The notes below the pieces were generated by a model. The model had not been told where the DNA came from and made no database searches. It saw only the letters and a list, made by a program, of their open reading frames with translations. Shown here in pieces: positions 1 through 13,100 of a stretch of DNA of 64,000 bases (position 1 is its first letter; each line of letters opens with the position of its first letter). Source of the stretch: Chaunax sp. Z400 (Eukaryota; Chordata; Actinopteri; Lophiiformes; Chaunacidae); the NCBI GenBank assembly GCA_037577475.1, contig CM075202.1, forward strand, positions 9,926,501-9,990,500, written 5' to 3'. The translations under genes were made by a program, and so were the position numbers.

Positions 1-780
1 TGTTCATTTCTTTAAGGAAAGAGCAAAATCCAAATGAAGTGTTTTTAGCGTGACTTGCTTTCTGTGATTGGTCTCCTCTGTATGAGTATTTTGGGTTGAA
101 CCAATCCTTTTCTAATGCACTACCCCATATATGCAAACAACAGTTCTCACAGACCTTGGCTGACAGTCACGGCAATTTCACCCATAAGCTCACAACGAAA
201 AGAACTGTGATTAAATTATTAATTGCATGAGCATTTCTCTGCATCTTTGCAAGACATGTTAAAATGGAAGTGGCAGTTGTAAGTCACGGCCCTCCTGTGG
301 ATCTGTGGTAGAGTGTGTTATAGTCTATATTTATATATTTGTTGTCATGAGGTTCCACTGTACATACAGTCGGCCATAACCACTTAAGAGAAATATGTAC
401 ATGCACTGTAAAGCCAGGAATATGAGGAATCTACCTATATACCATAAATTAAAGTGACTGGCATTCAAATGGATATGACACATATTTAAATAAATTATAT
501 GATTGGTACAAATATGGTCTTTTTTTCAGGTTATGGCAAAGCAAACTAATTTTAATGTGAACCTTTATTAGAATGAGTGTCAACGTTTTGAGATGTGTGT
601 CTGTGAGATTTAAATGAAAAACAATGAAATTTTACTAGTGTTGTTAACGGCATTAAAACCAGAAAGCACTAAAAGAGTACGTACCTCTGCCAACACCACT
701 CTGCCTAAAACCTGAACAATCATTGAATAGTTTCCAGGCTATGTCAGCATAAAATCCTTTGGCAATCCTCATCGTGTTTA
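1..780. other. AT-rich stretch without recognised gene
   Basis: No coding exon, RNA gene or clear repeat family was recognised. It may be intergenic or belong to an intron of a gene outside the window. Confidence 0.5.
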
Positions 781-823
781 ATTTCCACTCTTGATACATT
801 CTGTGACGAGATCATCGCTATGG

Positions 824-1850
824 CAGTGGTTACCAATTCGCGGCCTGCGGGCCAAACCCAGACCGCGAGAGGCTTCTGTCTGGACTGTGAAGCCTTTTGA
901 TATAACAAGAAAAAAGATATTTCACTTTTGTCATCAAAGGGATGTTGAAACAGGCACAATGCAGCCAGCACAGTAGAGCTGCCTGGGTCCGAGGACTATT
1001 GGGTGCTACCATAGGCTGATAACGGAGGCCTGCCTGATTCAAAACACTCCCTGCAAAGCTGCACAGCTAGCAGGCTTGCACATCTGACTCAGGTTAGACA
1101 AGAGGAAGAGCAGTGTGCTACGTGTGCCACATGATGTCATTAGCAGACAGCAAAACAACCAGAGAGCATTTCTTTCATTGTGGTAGAAGATTTCAGTCAC
1201 TTTCACTTTGTTTTATTGTCTGTCATCAGCTATCACTGCATTTTCCATCAGACTGTGCTCCACTCTTGGAGAGAAGCATGAAGAGGTTGTCAATACAGTG
1301 ATAAAACCTTCTCAGGGCATCCTCATCTCATCAGCATCGCCTCCTTCGAGCATCCCTAACAGAAGTTGATGCAAGTTCAAATGAGTTACTGCTGCACCGC
1401 AATGTTAGATGGCAGAGCAAAGCATGCTTTTGGGGTAAATAGAAATTAATAAGAATGTTTTTGGCACAACAGAAGAATCAAAAGACCAGACGGTTTGCTC
1501 AGTTTTTGGAAGATGAGAGGAAAATGGATGTTATGGCCTTTCTGGTTGACATAACATCACAACTTAAATCACCTCAACTTAAAATTACAAGGCAGAAGAA
1601 AATAAACTGGGTGTGAGATTTGGTAGCAGCTGTCCAGTCTTTCTCCAAGATGACTGTACACATTTTCCAGCAATGAAACAAAGTCAGGCTGAGGGAGATG
1701 TTTCTTCTCCTGTTGAGTTCATACAAAAACTCATTGAATTTTGGAAGGAGAAACAATGTACCCTATCTTTTTAAGATACGGCGTTTGTGCTTCCATCTTA
1801 AGTGATTGTTAAGCACAATCAAGCCTAAAAGAGCACTTTAACTTTTCTTT
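824..1850 (+). mobile_element. degraded hAT-type DNA transposon (GTF2IRD2/ZBED-like transposase relic)
   Basis: It begins with CAGTGGTTACC, which resembles the left end of Charlie-type hAT elements. Plus-strand frames with several frameshifts and stops show hAT-transposase pieces: LTEVDASSNELLLHRNVRW near 1350-1410 (the family has TEVDAEHGDLLYHTEVRW-like sequence) and KMDVMAFLVDITSQLKS near 1520-1575. No right terminal repeat was found. It is dead. Confidence 0.6.
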
Positions 1851-3000
1851 AGTGGGTGTAATGTTTATGGACTGAAAGGGAGTTATTTACAATGCAAATT
1901 TAGAGGCGCAGAGTTTATTGCACTTTTGTAACCGTATTTGTCCTGTATAGGCACTGTAGTTTTGCCTGTTTGAATTTATTAATTATTTTGTATCTTTACC
2001 AAAGCAGCCTGGAAGAAAGAAGTGTTCAAAAACATAATTTTGTTGACATGGCTTTACCCAGATCTACCTCATGCCAAATTAAGTAATACCACCTAATACG
2101 CCGACCCTGGAAACCTCCTCCGAGCATTTGGGGTCATGCATTTAGCATCATTAGTTTATGAATTATCAACAGATATGATTTTTCGTAATGGCAAATTAGG
2201 ATCTATTTTTCATCTGTCTAACTTCTTACCTTTCAGATACATGAAATCCATTTGGATGATTCTGAATCTGCGTAAACTCACCTTGATATTGGTAGCAGTG
2301 TCATGTCTCCCTCTAAATACAGCCCTCCAAATATATATTCTAATCTCCGAGATCCAGATGATGATCCAGTCCGGATTCAGTTGCACATAGCGGTGGAACA
2401 GCATGAGTTGTCAATGCCATTTTTTTCCCTAATGATATTGGCAAAATGGTGTTGTTTTTTTTAAAAGCCCTGTCTTGCAATGTTGAAGAAAGTGGAAAAA
2501 GTGATCTGGAATCTCCAGTCGAACCTAGATCCACCTAAAATTTAATCAGTTCTTCCTTGGTCAAACATCCACCCCTACACAAAATTTCATCAGACTCAGT
2601 TGATGACTTTTCGACAAAATCTTGCAGACAAACATGGGCAATCACATAACCTCCTCCAAAAAGACATTGACGGGGCTCCCTGGTAGTTGACTGGTATAGA
2701 ATGAATTCTAACAGTGACATCCCACTTTGATTATGGCTGAGGACATTTGTCATGTCATTAATCCCTCCCTATTTTTTTTATCCACTGTCGTGCAATCAAT
2801 ATAGGCTAAAGTACCATAAAAATCGTTAAAAAAAGGGGCATCTCTTTCCAGACACAACGTCCTGATTACTCCACAATCCATTGACCTCAGACTGAACATT
2901 GCTGACAGCATATTCTGTGGATTATCCAGTGTAATGAGGACACTGAATCACAGTGACACTGAGGTTAAGAGGTTGTTATTTGTGACCGTTTAATACGTCT
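1850..3000. other. no gene recognised
   Basis: Short reading frames only, with no family match and no splice-supported exon. The left part may include the decayed 3' portion of the neighbouring hAT relic. Confidence 0.4.
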
Positions 3001-3019
3001 CCCTTATTGTGGTGTATTT

Positions 3020-3310
3020 AAATACTTGCTCATTAAATCAAAATGCTGGTATGTGAAAATGAATTTATTTAAAATACAAGTAATTTGAAAATGCAAAAAC
3101 AGATTTACTATTCAAATGTATATTCTCACATTCTAGGGATACTTCAGTAAAAGATTAAACATCATGGCCTGAAAATACTCAATTACAAGTAAAAGTCATG
3201 AATTCAAAATGCTACTTAAGTAAATGTATTAGCAGCAGAATGTACTTAAAGTATCAAAAGCAAAAGTGCTTATTATGCAGAATGGCTAATTTCAGTCTTA
3301 TAGAATATAA
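3020..3310. repeat. teleost interspersed repeat (AAGTAAAAGT-rich)
   Basis: Sequence with repeated ACAAGTAAAAGT / TACTTAAAGTATC phrases ending near TTATGCAGAATGGC. This resembles a dispersed repeat common in teleost introns, recognised from memory; the family name is not certain. Similar phrasing recurs near 18130-18240. Confidence 0.45.
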
Positions 3311-3801
3311 TTATTTATTGCCAACGTCCTCCAATAAGTTTGATGTTCTCTTTTGATTCATGGCTTTTCCTGACATAACCCTCATTTGTGCTGGCATTCT
3401 ATGAGACGAAATCAGAGGGTTAGGTGCCGAAAATTTAAGTTGATTTGAGATTATTTTTGGCGTCAAATGAGGAATGTAAAATATGTAAGAACAATAATGT
3501 ATAAATAATATATTGATATCTAGTATTTATGAGAATTTTTACGTTAATAGGACAGAAAAACGTATAAATACTATACACAACTAAAAGTAATGCCAAGAAA
3601 ATAATGTAACCACCAAGGATACAATAAAATACCCAGCAGGATAACAATTACTTTGACACCAGTGTCACCTTTTGACCTGCAAAGCCCAGCGATGTCCAGT
3701 CATACGCCTGCAAGGTACCTTCCTTCATATCAGTGTGTTGAAAATGAATAAAGAATTTGTGTGTAAGGATAGGTCTTCAGGCACCATACACATTTATCCA
3801 T

Positions 3802-3807
3802 TTTATT
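3802..3807 (-). terminator. acp1: acp1 poly(A) signal
   Basis: AATAAA on the minus strand (TTTATT on plus), about 230 nt past the stop codon. It is the first canonical hexamer downstream, so the 3' UTR probably spans roughly 4034-3785. No cleavage site can be proven from sequence alone. Confidence 0.6.
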
Positions 3808-4034
3808 AAATCATGTGAATATACAGTCGACAAACTTTTCCACACAGTATCTTTCTAAAACGTACACAATGTGAATTGAATAACATTTACAATCCTGACA
3901 CAAAGTGTTTTGGGTCTTACTCCAACATCCACAAGAGGGTTATACTGACAGGTGGCTTTAGTGATTCAGCCAAGAGGTTGATTCTTCTTGTTCATCCAGT
4001 GGATTCAGTAAAGATTGGTTAAGGTCAGGCGTTG

Positions 4035-4112
4035 TTAGGAGTTCATCTCCAGAAAGGCTTTGCAGCAGCGTACACACTGTTCGTACACCTTCTCAAAGTC
4101 TTTGTCACTCCC
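4035..4112 (-). CDS. acp1: acp1 exon 6 (C-terminus and stop)
   Basis: 78 nt including TAA; acceptor CTCTTAG|GGG. It encodes GSDKDFEKVYEQCVRCCKAF and ends LEMNS-stop. It aligns without gaps to the human C-terminus (GNDSDFETVYQQCVRCCRAF), differing mainly in the last residues. Confidence 0.95.
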   Translation of the reverse strand, partial: GSDKDFEKVYEQCVRCCKAFLEMNS

Positions 4113-7100
4113 CTAAGAGATCAAATGTAAATAAAAGAGAAAATTAAAATAAGTTTCAGCCAAGAGCATTTGTTTGATTTTTTTTTTTTAAACTGCTGGG
4201 AAATAATTGAAGTAAACTGATATCCAACACAGCTGTCGTTATGTAGGGCAAAATGTTGTTTCCTATTTAGCGGAACCAATTTACAACGGCCTGCTCCGTG
4301 TCGCACATTGTTGAGCTGTCATTAAAACGGACTGTCATCTGGCATCAGTGGTAAACTTGTGCACAAGCCTACACTCAAATTCGGAAGTGTAGCATTTCCA
4401 AAGAGATATATACTGCATATAATCCTGGTTTGACAGTGCGGAAAACTTTGGAGCGAATAGCAAATTTTATGATTTTATGAGTTAACAAATACCTCTGGAC
4501 AAGTAGTATGGAAAAAGAACTTGCAGTTGTGGATCAATAACAAGGAGGAGAAGAGGACTTAAATAAATAAAATCAAATAAATCTGGGGTGCAGATAGTGC
4601 AGCGGTTAGAGTGCACACCCCACGTACCGAGGCTGCAGTCCTCTAGTGGTCTAACCGTTTGGTGGTTCTATAAATACAGAAAAAAAATAGTGGACAGCAT
4701 CCAGTTTATAATTTAATCAATTCATATGGAGGTATCTAAGCGACAGCCACAAGTAATCAAGTTATGCGTAGGAAGTAGGATGTCAGAGCTTTACAGCTAA
4801 AACACTTCAATAGAAAATTAAGAATTTAAACTGCCAATATATCTAATAATAACACAAGAAAAGCACGGGTATAAGAAAGGTGCTTTGGCGTCTCCGTTAA
4901 ACACACTTAGACAACAAAACTTGTGTTTCCATTTATCCAGACCCATTGAGTATGCTGTGCCGTTTCCTCTTGACTCACTTTGTTTTCATGGAAGACAGCA
5001 TGATCCAATACTGTTACGCTTCCAATCGCACTGACTGTAAATACTGTTCATTCACTCTTTTTTTGGCATAAAAGAGCTGAAAGAAAACTCACTCATGATG
5101 ATCACACGTCACATAAATAACCGCCTTATAAACTACGGTCAACCACGACCTCTGATCAACAGCCACATCACTTCGTCATCAACACATTACTATTATTAGA
5201 CCAAAGGAGCTTTAGCTACGCATAATCTATCAAGGCTACAAAGTAGATTATTACTGTGAGATGATTAAATATTTGTTGAAATATCTTATCAAAGTTTAAA
5301 CAGTTTGCACGTCCCAAAAAATAAGATTTATTTTAAATGTGCGCCGACAACTAATCATCACTAGCAAAACTTTCAAACCTTGCCAGATCTTCACTCTCTC
5401 CACTTTTCTCACTCATGATCCTGAAAATGAGGGGGAAAACGGGCAAAGACGCATGTCCAAGTCATTTGGCAGGACTCTCAACCTCATAAAGTATGAGTGA
5501 GCACTGAAGGATGAAAAGCAGAACTAAACTAAAGACTTCTTACAATGATATCCGAGCAATCAAACAATTGCAGTAAAGTAATGTGTGGTGTGTCCTGGGC
5601 TGGAAGGGTTTGAACAGGTTCTTTTATGGTTACAAATAAGGCATTTATTCAAATCCAGTTAAAAGGGAAATGACTGTGCTGCAGATTTAAGTGTTGCTGT
5701 CGACTCCACATTTTGTTTTGATGCTGTTTATTTCATTAAACACAACGTGGAGATGATCAAACAATTCCCTCTGGAGAGTCAATTCTCAAGGAACTACCAA
5801 ATGCATCTGCAGACAGAACTGACTACACTGTGCAACATTTCCTGTTCATTATTGTCTGCAAAACATGAAATATAGTATAGCATACAGGTGCAAACTCCCC
5901 CAATTTTCCCATTTTTCATTTACCTTCTAACTATGAGTGATTAATGCAACCTCTCTGCTAAATATCAAACTTAATGACACACGAGAGAATTTCTGGAGTT
6001 TTTCTCCCTGGTTTGAAGTGAATGCCATGAGCTTCTGTGCAGTAATGTGAATTTATGATGACAGTTGTTTGCTCATGTTGGCAGGCCACTGTTGATCTGA
6101 TTACACCAAGCCCCAAACAGTCCTGATGAAGCAAAATAACTTTTGTTCTTTGAGTCTTACATAATACCAAAATACATTTACCACATAGTTCTAACAAATT
6201 TTAAGGTCCTTTAAAATTAAACACCAAACAAAGAAAAAAATAACCTTTTCATTTTCAACTGTTTTCACCTGAGCTGATGGTTACATGATTCCCACAACAA
6301 ATTTAAATTGTTTGGTTTGGAAACATTAGTTGAAAGTGGGGACAATAGTGTATTTCTGCAGCTTTTCACTGAGAATGTCTTTCAGGAGAGATTATTTGAA
6401 AAAGGTTTCCTTTAACCACATGTATCGCATCCCGAGCCAGTGACAGATGCCGTTTTACTCCAGCACAGCTATTCGAAACTACTATAAACACTTGATTTCC
6501 AATGTGGGCAAGCAGCAAGTTGTAAAATCTGTATATTTATTCTTTTAGCACTTTAATTTACACTTGATAATAAATCTAATGACGTGTCAAAAAAATGCTT
6601 GAGTTTGGAATTTCTAAACCTTTCCAAATACAATTTATTGTGACTATTACCACTTAATCGCTCTTTAAGACTTTAAATACGTAACCTGAGAATTGACTGA
6701 AATACTTACATAATACGGGTCTTTGATGATGTGCAGCTTCTGGGGGTCATATGAACCAAGAAGCTCAATCTTTGCTGTGCTGTTTTTCACCATCTTTGCT
6801 TTCCTGTTCAATTCACTGTGAGGACAAGAGAAAACGTGTAACTCAAAGAGATGAAAGAATGAAAAACACAAGAAGGATCCACCTCGTGACCCTTTTTTCC
6901 CCCCCTTTAGATTGAATATTGCTAAAGTTATACTATAATTTTTGCCTGCCACTTATATCCGGTGGAACATCCATCTTATTCTGTATGCAGAGCCCTCCTG
7001 TTAAAGATGCTTCTCATACTGGAAAAGATACAACAATCCTATGGTAAGATCCATTTATTAACTTTCTCCCAAAGCACAATCAATGGCACAAGATTGATCC

Positions 7101-10100
7101 GACAATCCTGTACAATCCAAACTCACCCAAGAACTCAAAAAACAAACGCTTCAAAGTTAACAACAATGAGGTGGATCTTGTTAAAAGAAAACTAAATATG
7201 GACTGAAGTGCCTTTGGTCTAGATCAGGGTCTCATTTCCCCCCCCCGTCTCGTCAGCTTAACATTTGTGAAGGAAAAAAAGGTGCAGTGAAAGGGGAGGA
7301 AAAAAAATACCCAGAGCAAAGACAAGGCATCCAAAGAACTCGGTAAGCTGCTTACAAATCAGATCTGCCATAGGCATGTGATCCCAAAATGATCCCTTAA
7401 CGTTCAAAGTACCAAAAAATATCCCTCCCCCTGACCTTTGGAAAGAGCTTAAAGGATGCTGCTCATTAAAGGGAGGCATTCATCTACAAATAAGTTATAG
7501 CTCAATGTTACGACCATTTTCAGGTGCATCTGAAGTAGAATGGGATCACGATTCAGACAGTAGGCAGGACAACCTTGTTTGACCCCTTTCATTTTTTCCC
7601 CCTCCATTCTAGGCCACCGTTAATAAGTTAGTCGTGACACCAGCCTTTTCTGTTTCAGCGTGTCTAACTGCGATCCATATTCACATTAAAAAAAAATGTT
7701 TTAAAGCTGCTGCTGTACCTCAAATTGTTCTCGTCCATGCAGAGGATGTACTCAAAGCTCATGAAATCTTCCTTGGTCACCTGGAAGAAATGCAGGATAA
7801 AACAAATTAGGCTACTGTACTTTTGGCTCTATGTGAAAGCACAGTGTAGCCTGCAGAGCCTGTCTCCAATCCTCCGGAGAGGGTTCGGTCTCACGGCAGT
7901 AAAAACAAATCAGTTCGAACAATAAAGACATTCTAGTCTAGTTGAAGTTATAATCCTTAAAATAATAAATACATTTATAGTAAGCTTTTTTTTTCAGGAA
8001 TAGCCATGTATTTACCCTCTGTACAAGTCTCCGACTGTTTTCACAATCAGAAGGGATTCACAGGAAACACTTTAGACAAAGCTCTTGTTTGTTTACAAGA
8101 AGGGTCCACAAGATACCTTTAAGATGGTGATACTTTAAGCATACAATGAGTATTTCCTGCAGCTGCTCCACATTAAAACCTTTCAAGTAGCAAAACATGG
8201 GGTGGCTTTTACTGTGCAGCAGTCACAGAGTGTCATGTAAGTGACACCAAGGTAAGCTCGGACAGCAACTGTCCACCTATACGGGACAAAGAAACAGTCA
8301 TTTTAAGCTTCGCCATTCTGTAATTTTTCCTTTTTGCAAGGGATAAATTAAACAACATGGAGCCAAAGTGAGTGGTTAGATGAAGAGTCGACTCTAATCT
8401 AAAGCAAGACAACCAACTACAGTCTACATGTCGCACTATCCTTTAGCAAGATACTGAACCCCAGTTTGCTCCACGGCCGCTGTAAGGGCTTCCCTCCGCT
8501 CCTCGGAGATGAGTCAAATGCAGAGAAAGAATTTTCCCCGCGGGACAACAAGTGAATCCAAAATCCAAAAGATCTGCTCTTTTCTAATTTTCCATTGTCC
8601 TAGTGGATAGTAAATTGTGCTTTCCTTTGTATCATCTTGGTCGAGGATCCAAGCAAGCTGAGCCGATACAAAACGATGGACTGAAACACTATAGACCACT
8701 GACTTGCCAGAGAAAATAATCACTTAGGTGGATTTTTCTTAACACCTGCACTCTGATGTAGATTTTTCCCCAACTCAGCCATCTTTTGTTTTGTTGTCTT
8801 AAACATTTTCTTACCTAATGTGACGAATTACCATCCCTTCTATATGCTCCGAATTTTCTATTTTTGTGTTGTGTTTAAGATTATGTCGACGCAGCATCAT
8901 GTGGTGTCACTATGACAGACAGCCCTCTGTTGAGGGTGCACTATCTGCAGTGTGAAACAATTTTTTTTTTAAAAAAGGCATGAGTCGAGAGGAGCAGGGC
9001 CGTACCACGCGGCGGAAACATGACATAAGCTGCACATCTGTAAGCAGGTGGAGGCGTGTTGCGGGTATTCACTACGATTACTGATGAGTTACTGGAACAA
9101 ATAGCAATAAAAAAAAAACTGCAGCACCCTGAATAGTTTGGAAGGATTTTGAAAGCAAATTTTTAGGAACGCTAAGGAGGATGAAAGGGACGGCTGGGGT
9201 CCAATGGAAGAAGAGAAGAACAAAAGAACGTGAACAAACAAAAATGAGACACTAAACAAGAATAAGACCTCTGCAATGCTTCAAATGTTGGTATACGTAC
9301 ACATTCAGTTACAGATGCAGCTGTGGTCATTCATACATAAAAGAATAAGAGATGTTTATTATGAATGTTTTGTTTCCATGTTTATAGTCCCAGAAGGTCC
9401 ATAGCTATGAAGATCTGATCTTTTTTCCCCACTGGAACTGTTTCACACCATTTCTCTCACACACAGTGTTAATCTGTGGCAGTGATAATCACTGTGGCTT
9501 TTGATCTCTCTACTTCTGTCTACCTTGCACTCCCAAACACCAACTGAGACAGTGGTTACTCCCAGTGGGAAAAAAACCCAAAACGCTTATGTGAGCCCTC
9601 TCACAAGGCTGGCTGAGACCTCGGTTTGAGCTCAGAGATAAGTCACTGAGAGGATGTTAATGTTAATGCAGAAGGAGCAGGGGGACACTCATAGTACAGT
9701 TTTAGGTAGGACAAGGTGTCAATGGCAGAATTTAATATCGCTGCTTCAATTTCAGGGTTCTGGCATTGTGCATGAAAAAATGTCCGGCTTCTGATTTCTT
9801 CTATTTCTGTGTCAGATCTTCAAACAGCACTTTACATAAAACTGAGGCAAAATGAATAAACACAAAATGCAAATGTTAAATGATTTGAATGATTTATGAA
9901 TTTAGAGGTTATCCAATACCTAAATCACCAGAGGTATTTGGCCCCTAGCAAAGTAATCAAAAAAAACCCAACCATATTAGTTGCAGCTGGACTACACACA
10001 CTCAGGCCCGATTACTACTGGCACTGTTCAGTAAAAGCATCCCTTAAATAGATCATTATCAGAAGCAGGAAATTGGCTGAGTAGGTCTCACCAGTAGCAC

Positions 10101-13100
10101 ACTATGCCAAAATCAAAGGAAACTCCAGAAGAGATGAGGAAGGTGGTGATTGAAACACATCAGTCTGGGAAGGGTTACAAAGTTATTTCAAGGTATAGAT
10201 AACTGGAGCATTTTTGCTTCATTCAACAATCATGTTTATTAATGTGGGATATTGTAGGATCCAAAGCATCTCCAACGTGGCCAGTCTGCTGGGATACTGG
10301 CAGCAGCAGAACTTCACCAAAGTTTACAGTGAAAAACTAATTGGGAAAAGGGGAAAAAAATGTCTCTAAAGTCTATCACTGGAAAAAGCCAGAGAAAGGA
10401 ATGATGACAGTGAAATAGGAAAAGAGCAAAGAGCAAAAAGTTGTCAAAACTCATTGCATGGATTTGGCTGGGTTTAAGCCTCCCCGCTTTGAGGAGATTA
10501 GATGTGGGTCTGACTGAATGGATTGCAGATAAGACAAACCAACAAGATGACATGTCTCATGCACAGAGTGAAAGCCCCAGGGTTATCTCAGGGAAACTTA
10601 GGAGTAAGAGAGTACTTTAAAGGCTAAAAGGGAGTTGCAATGAGGATAAGCCAACACAGTGTAAGGCCTGAAGGCCCTACATGGACAAACATCTTGGTCT
10701 AATTTCAGTCCTGTTCCAGAATCTGAAACACATGTTGCGAGGTCATACAATGATTGCTTGACTGGCTCTGTCAACATTTAATATACACCACGACGTCATC
10801 AGTTTGGAGAGAAGAATAGACTGTTCTGGCAAACAGGCGCTTTAGGACTTTTGCTGACAGATAGATCCTGGTTTCTTTATATGCATTACATGTTTCCCCC
10901 CTTTTACCACAGCAGGAGTCTTGGCTTGAATTGATATTTTTAAGTTGTGATGAGCATGTGTTCAGAGTAGCTGATTTTTATTCACAGAGGGCTAAGCCTG
11001 AAAAAAAAATGGCACTAAAAATGAAAACTAATTTTCTGTTCTTGGAAAACAAGAGAGAATAACACAAATCACTATGACATTAGTGTTTGGTGTTCCCCTT
11101 AATCACAACTGTTGGCCGAACCTTACATCCAGTTCTGCAGCAGTTCAGATGAGCATGTGCTTGTTAATGCAGCGCAATCATGTACCTGCAGGTTAAAGTA
11201 GCAATTTATTTGAGCCCATATTAAGCTGGAAAAGTAAGATAGTCCTATGCTAAGCAGTACCTGGGTATATAGCAGGTATCATCTTACCAAGATCCTACTC
11301 GTACACATATACACCAGTGAGATGACAGGAGCCACGAGACTTGTGGTTGTACCTGTCGGGCCTTGTGGCTCATCTCAATTCCATGCGTCCTAAGACACGC
11401 CAGACCGCGGGCGTCCGGTAAGCTGCCTATATTCCAGTCAGATGTGGCACCACTGTCTATGGCCCACTGCAAAACAAGAGAAAAAAGGGGGTGCTAACTA
11501 CTGCTAAGTAGGTGTAGAGGTGGGGGTCGTACCTGCCTGGCCACATGACTCATGGGCACGCCATGCTTCTCCATGCAGGCTTCACCGCGTTCGTCTGGAG
11601 GGTTTCCTATCTCATAGGTGGAGGTGGCAGCACTGTCTATCCTCCACTAGGCAGGGCAGAGCACGGGGAACAATAACACAGCAAAATGATTCATCCTATT
11701 GATGCAGAGTGGTAGGGTGTACATTATTTTACAAGACAATGTTGTGGTGTTGAGGAAAGGATTACAAGTGAGACTCAGCAGATGGAACACATCATGCCTT
11801 TGGTCATGATCATTAGAAGCTGCAGTGACTTATTATGTATTAACAATGACCTATTTCACTCCACTTTAGATATCTTAAATCAGTGTTCCCCTGTCACCAT
11901 TTCAACCGCAGTGTCCAATCGCCTACCAGTACTTTATGTATGAATATTTCCATACTGACAATATCTGGGTATAAAAATATCTTGACATTTATTTTATAGT
12001 CTTAATCACTATGGATAGTTTTTTTTTCTTAAATGTACCATCAATAACAATTAATTGTCTACTAATATCAGTAATAACAGCAATCAATGGTAGGGCTGTC
12101 ACGATCATGACATTTTAGCTAACAATTAATTATCCTAAAAATCCTTGCAATGAACAACTGTTTGTTCATTTTATCCCATCATTATAGTCTAAGTCAAATC
12201 ACAGTGTAATGATTCAAAAAGAAGAGTCGTTTATTGGCACTGTCACATTTCTATTTAGACTCTGATCTAAATGCTTCAGTAAAAGCCACTTGTGGCTGTC
12301 TCAGTTCAGTGAATTGGGTGGGATAGCAAGTCTGTAAATTATTTCCTTTTTAGATTTTTTAGCAGTTTTGACTGCAACCTTTAATTCAATTCTCCACTCA
12401 GAGAAGAATCGGTCAAACTAGATGACGTCATTAAGGAGGGCCAATCAAACGACAAACTCTAGAAAATGACGTTGAAATATCCATCCATTATCTTCCGCTT
12501 ATACGGGTCCGGGTTGCGGGGGCAGCAGTCTCAGCAGGGAAGGCCAAACCTCCCTCTACCCAGCCACCTCCTCCAGGTGGAGGAGATACAGATTGTGATT
12601 ATGTAAAATTATTGAGGTTAGCTCAAATAATTGCAATCAGGCAATTATGTAAATTATTATTATTATTTAAAATGTCAGTAATAATATGCAGAACATTGTA
12701 TGTGTATCATATACTGTAACACATGTGAAACTGGTTTGGTTATTTAAGGATTTCTATGTGCTCTATACTTACTTCTGTTGCTAATTTGACAAATGCAAAA
12801 TTTACATAATTCGAAGAAAGACAAAAAAAAAAGCTTTCTTTGAAAATATACCAAATGCCATATTTGTAACATCAGCCAAAAAGTCTGAATGGATGTAATA
12901 TTGAGTCAATACCAGTAATGACATGTATTATAAATACAGCTAGGTACAATGTTATAATGATTAATTACCTTATCAACAATGCCAGCATCTGTTGCCATCT
13001 TCCTGAAGACTGCTTCAGCAATGGGGGATCTGCAGATATTCCCTGTTCAAAACCACAGGCGCCATGACACACTTTACTTTAATGCAATAGTTTTAAAAAA

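Noticed and set aside
4585..4650. Possible tRNA gene
   Set aside because: Only an A-box-like segment is present; no cloverleaf could be formed, so it is noted as a SINE fragment.
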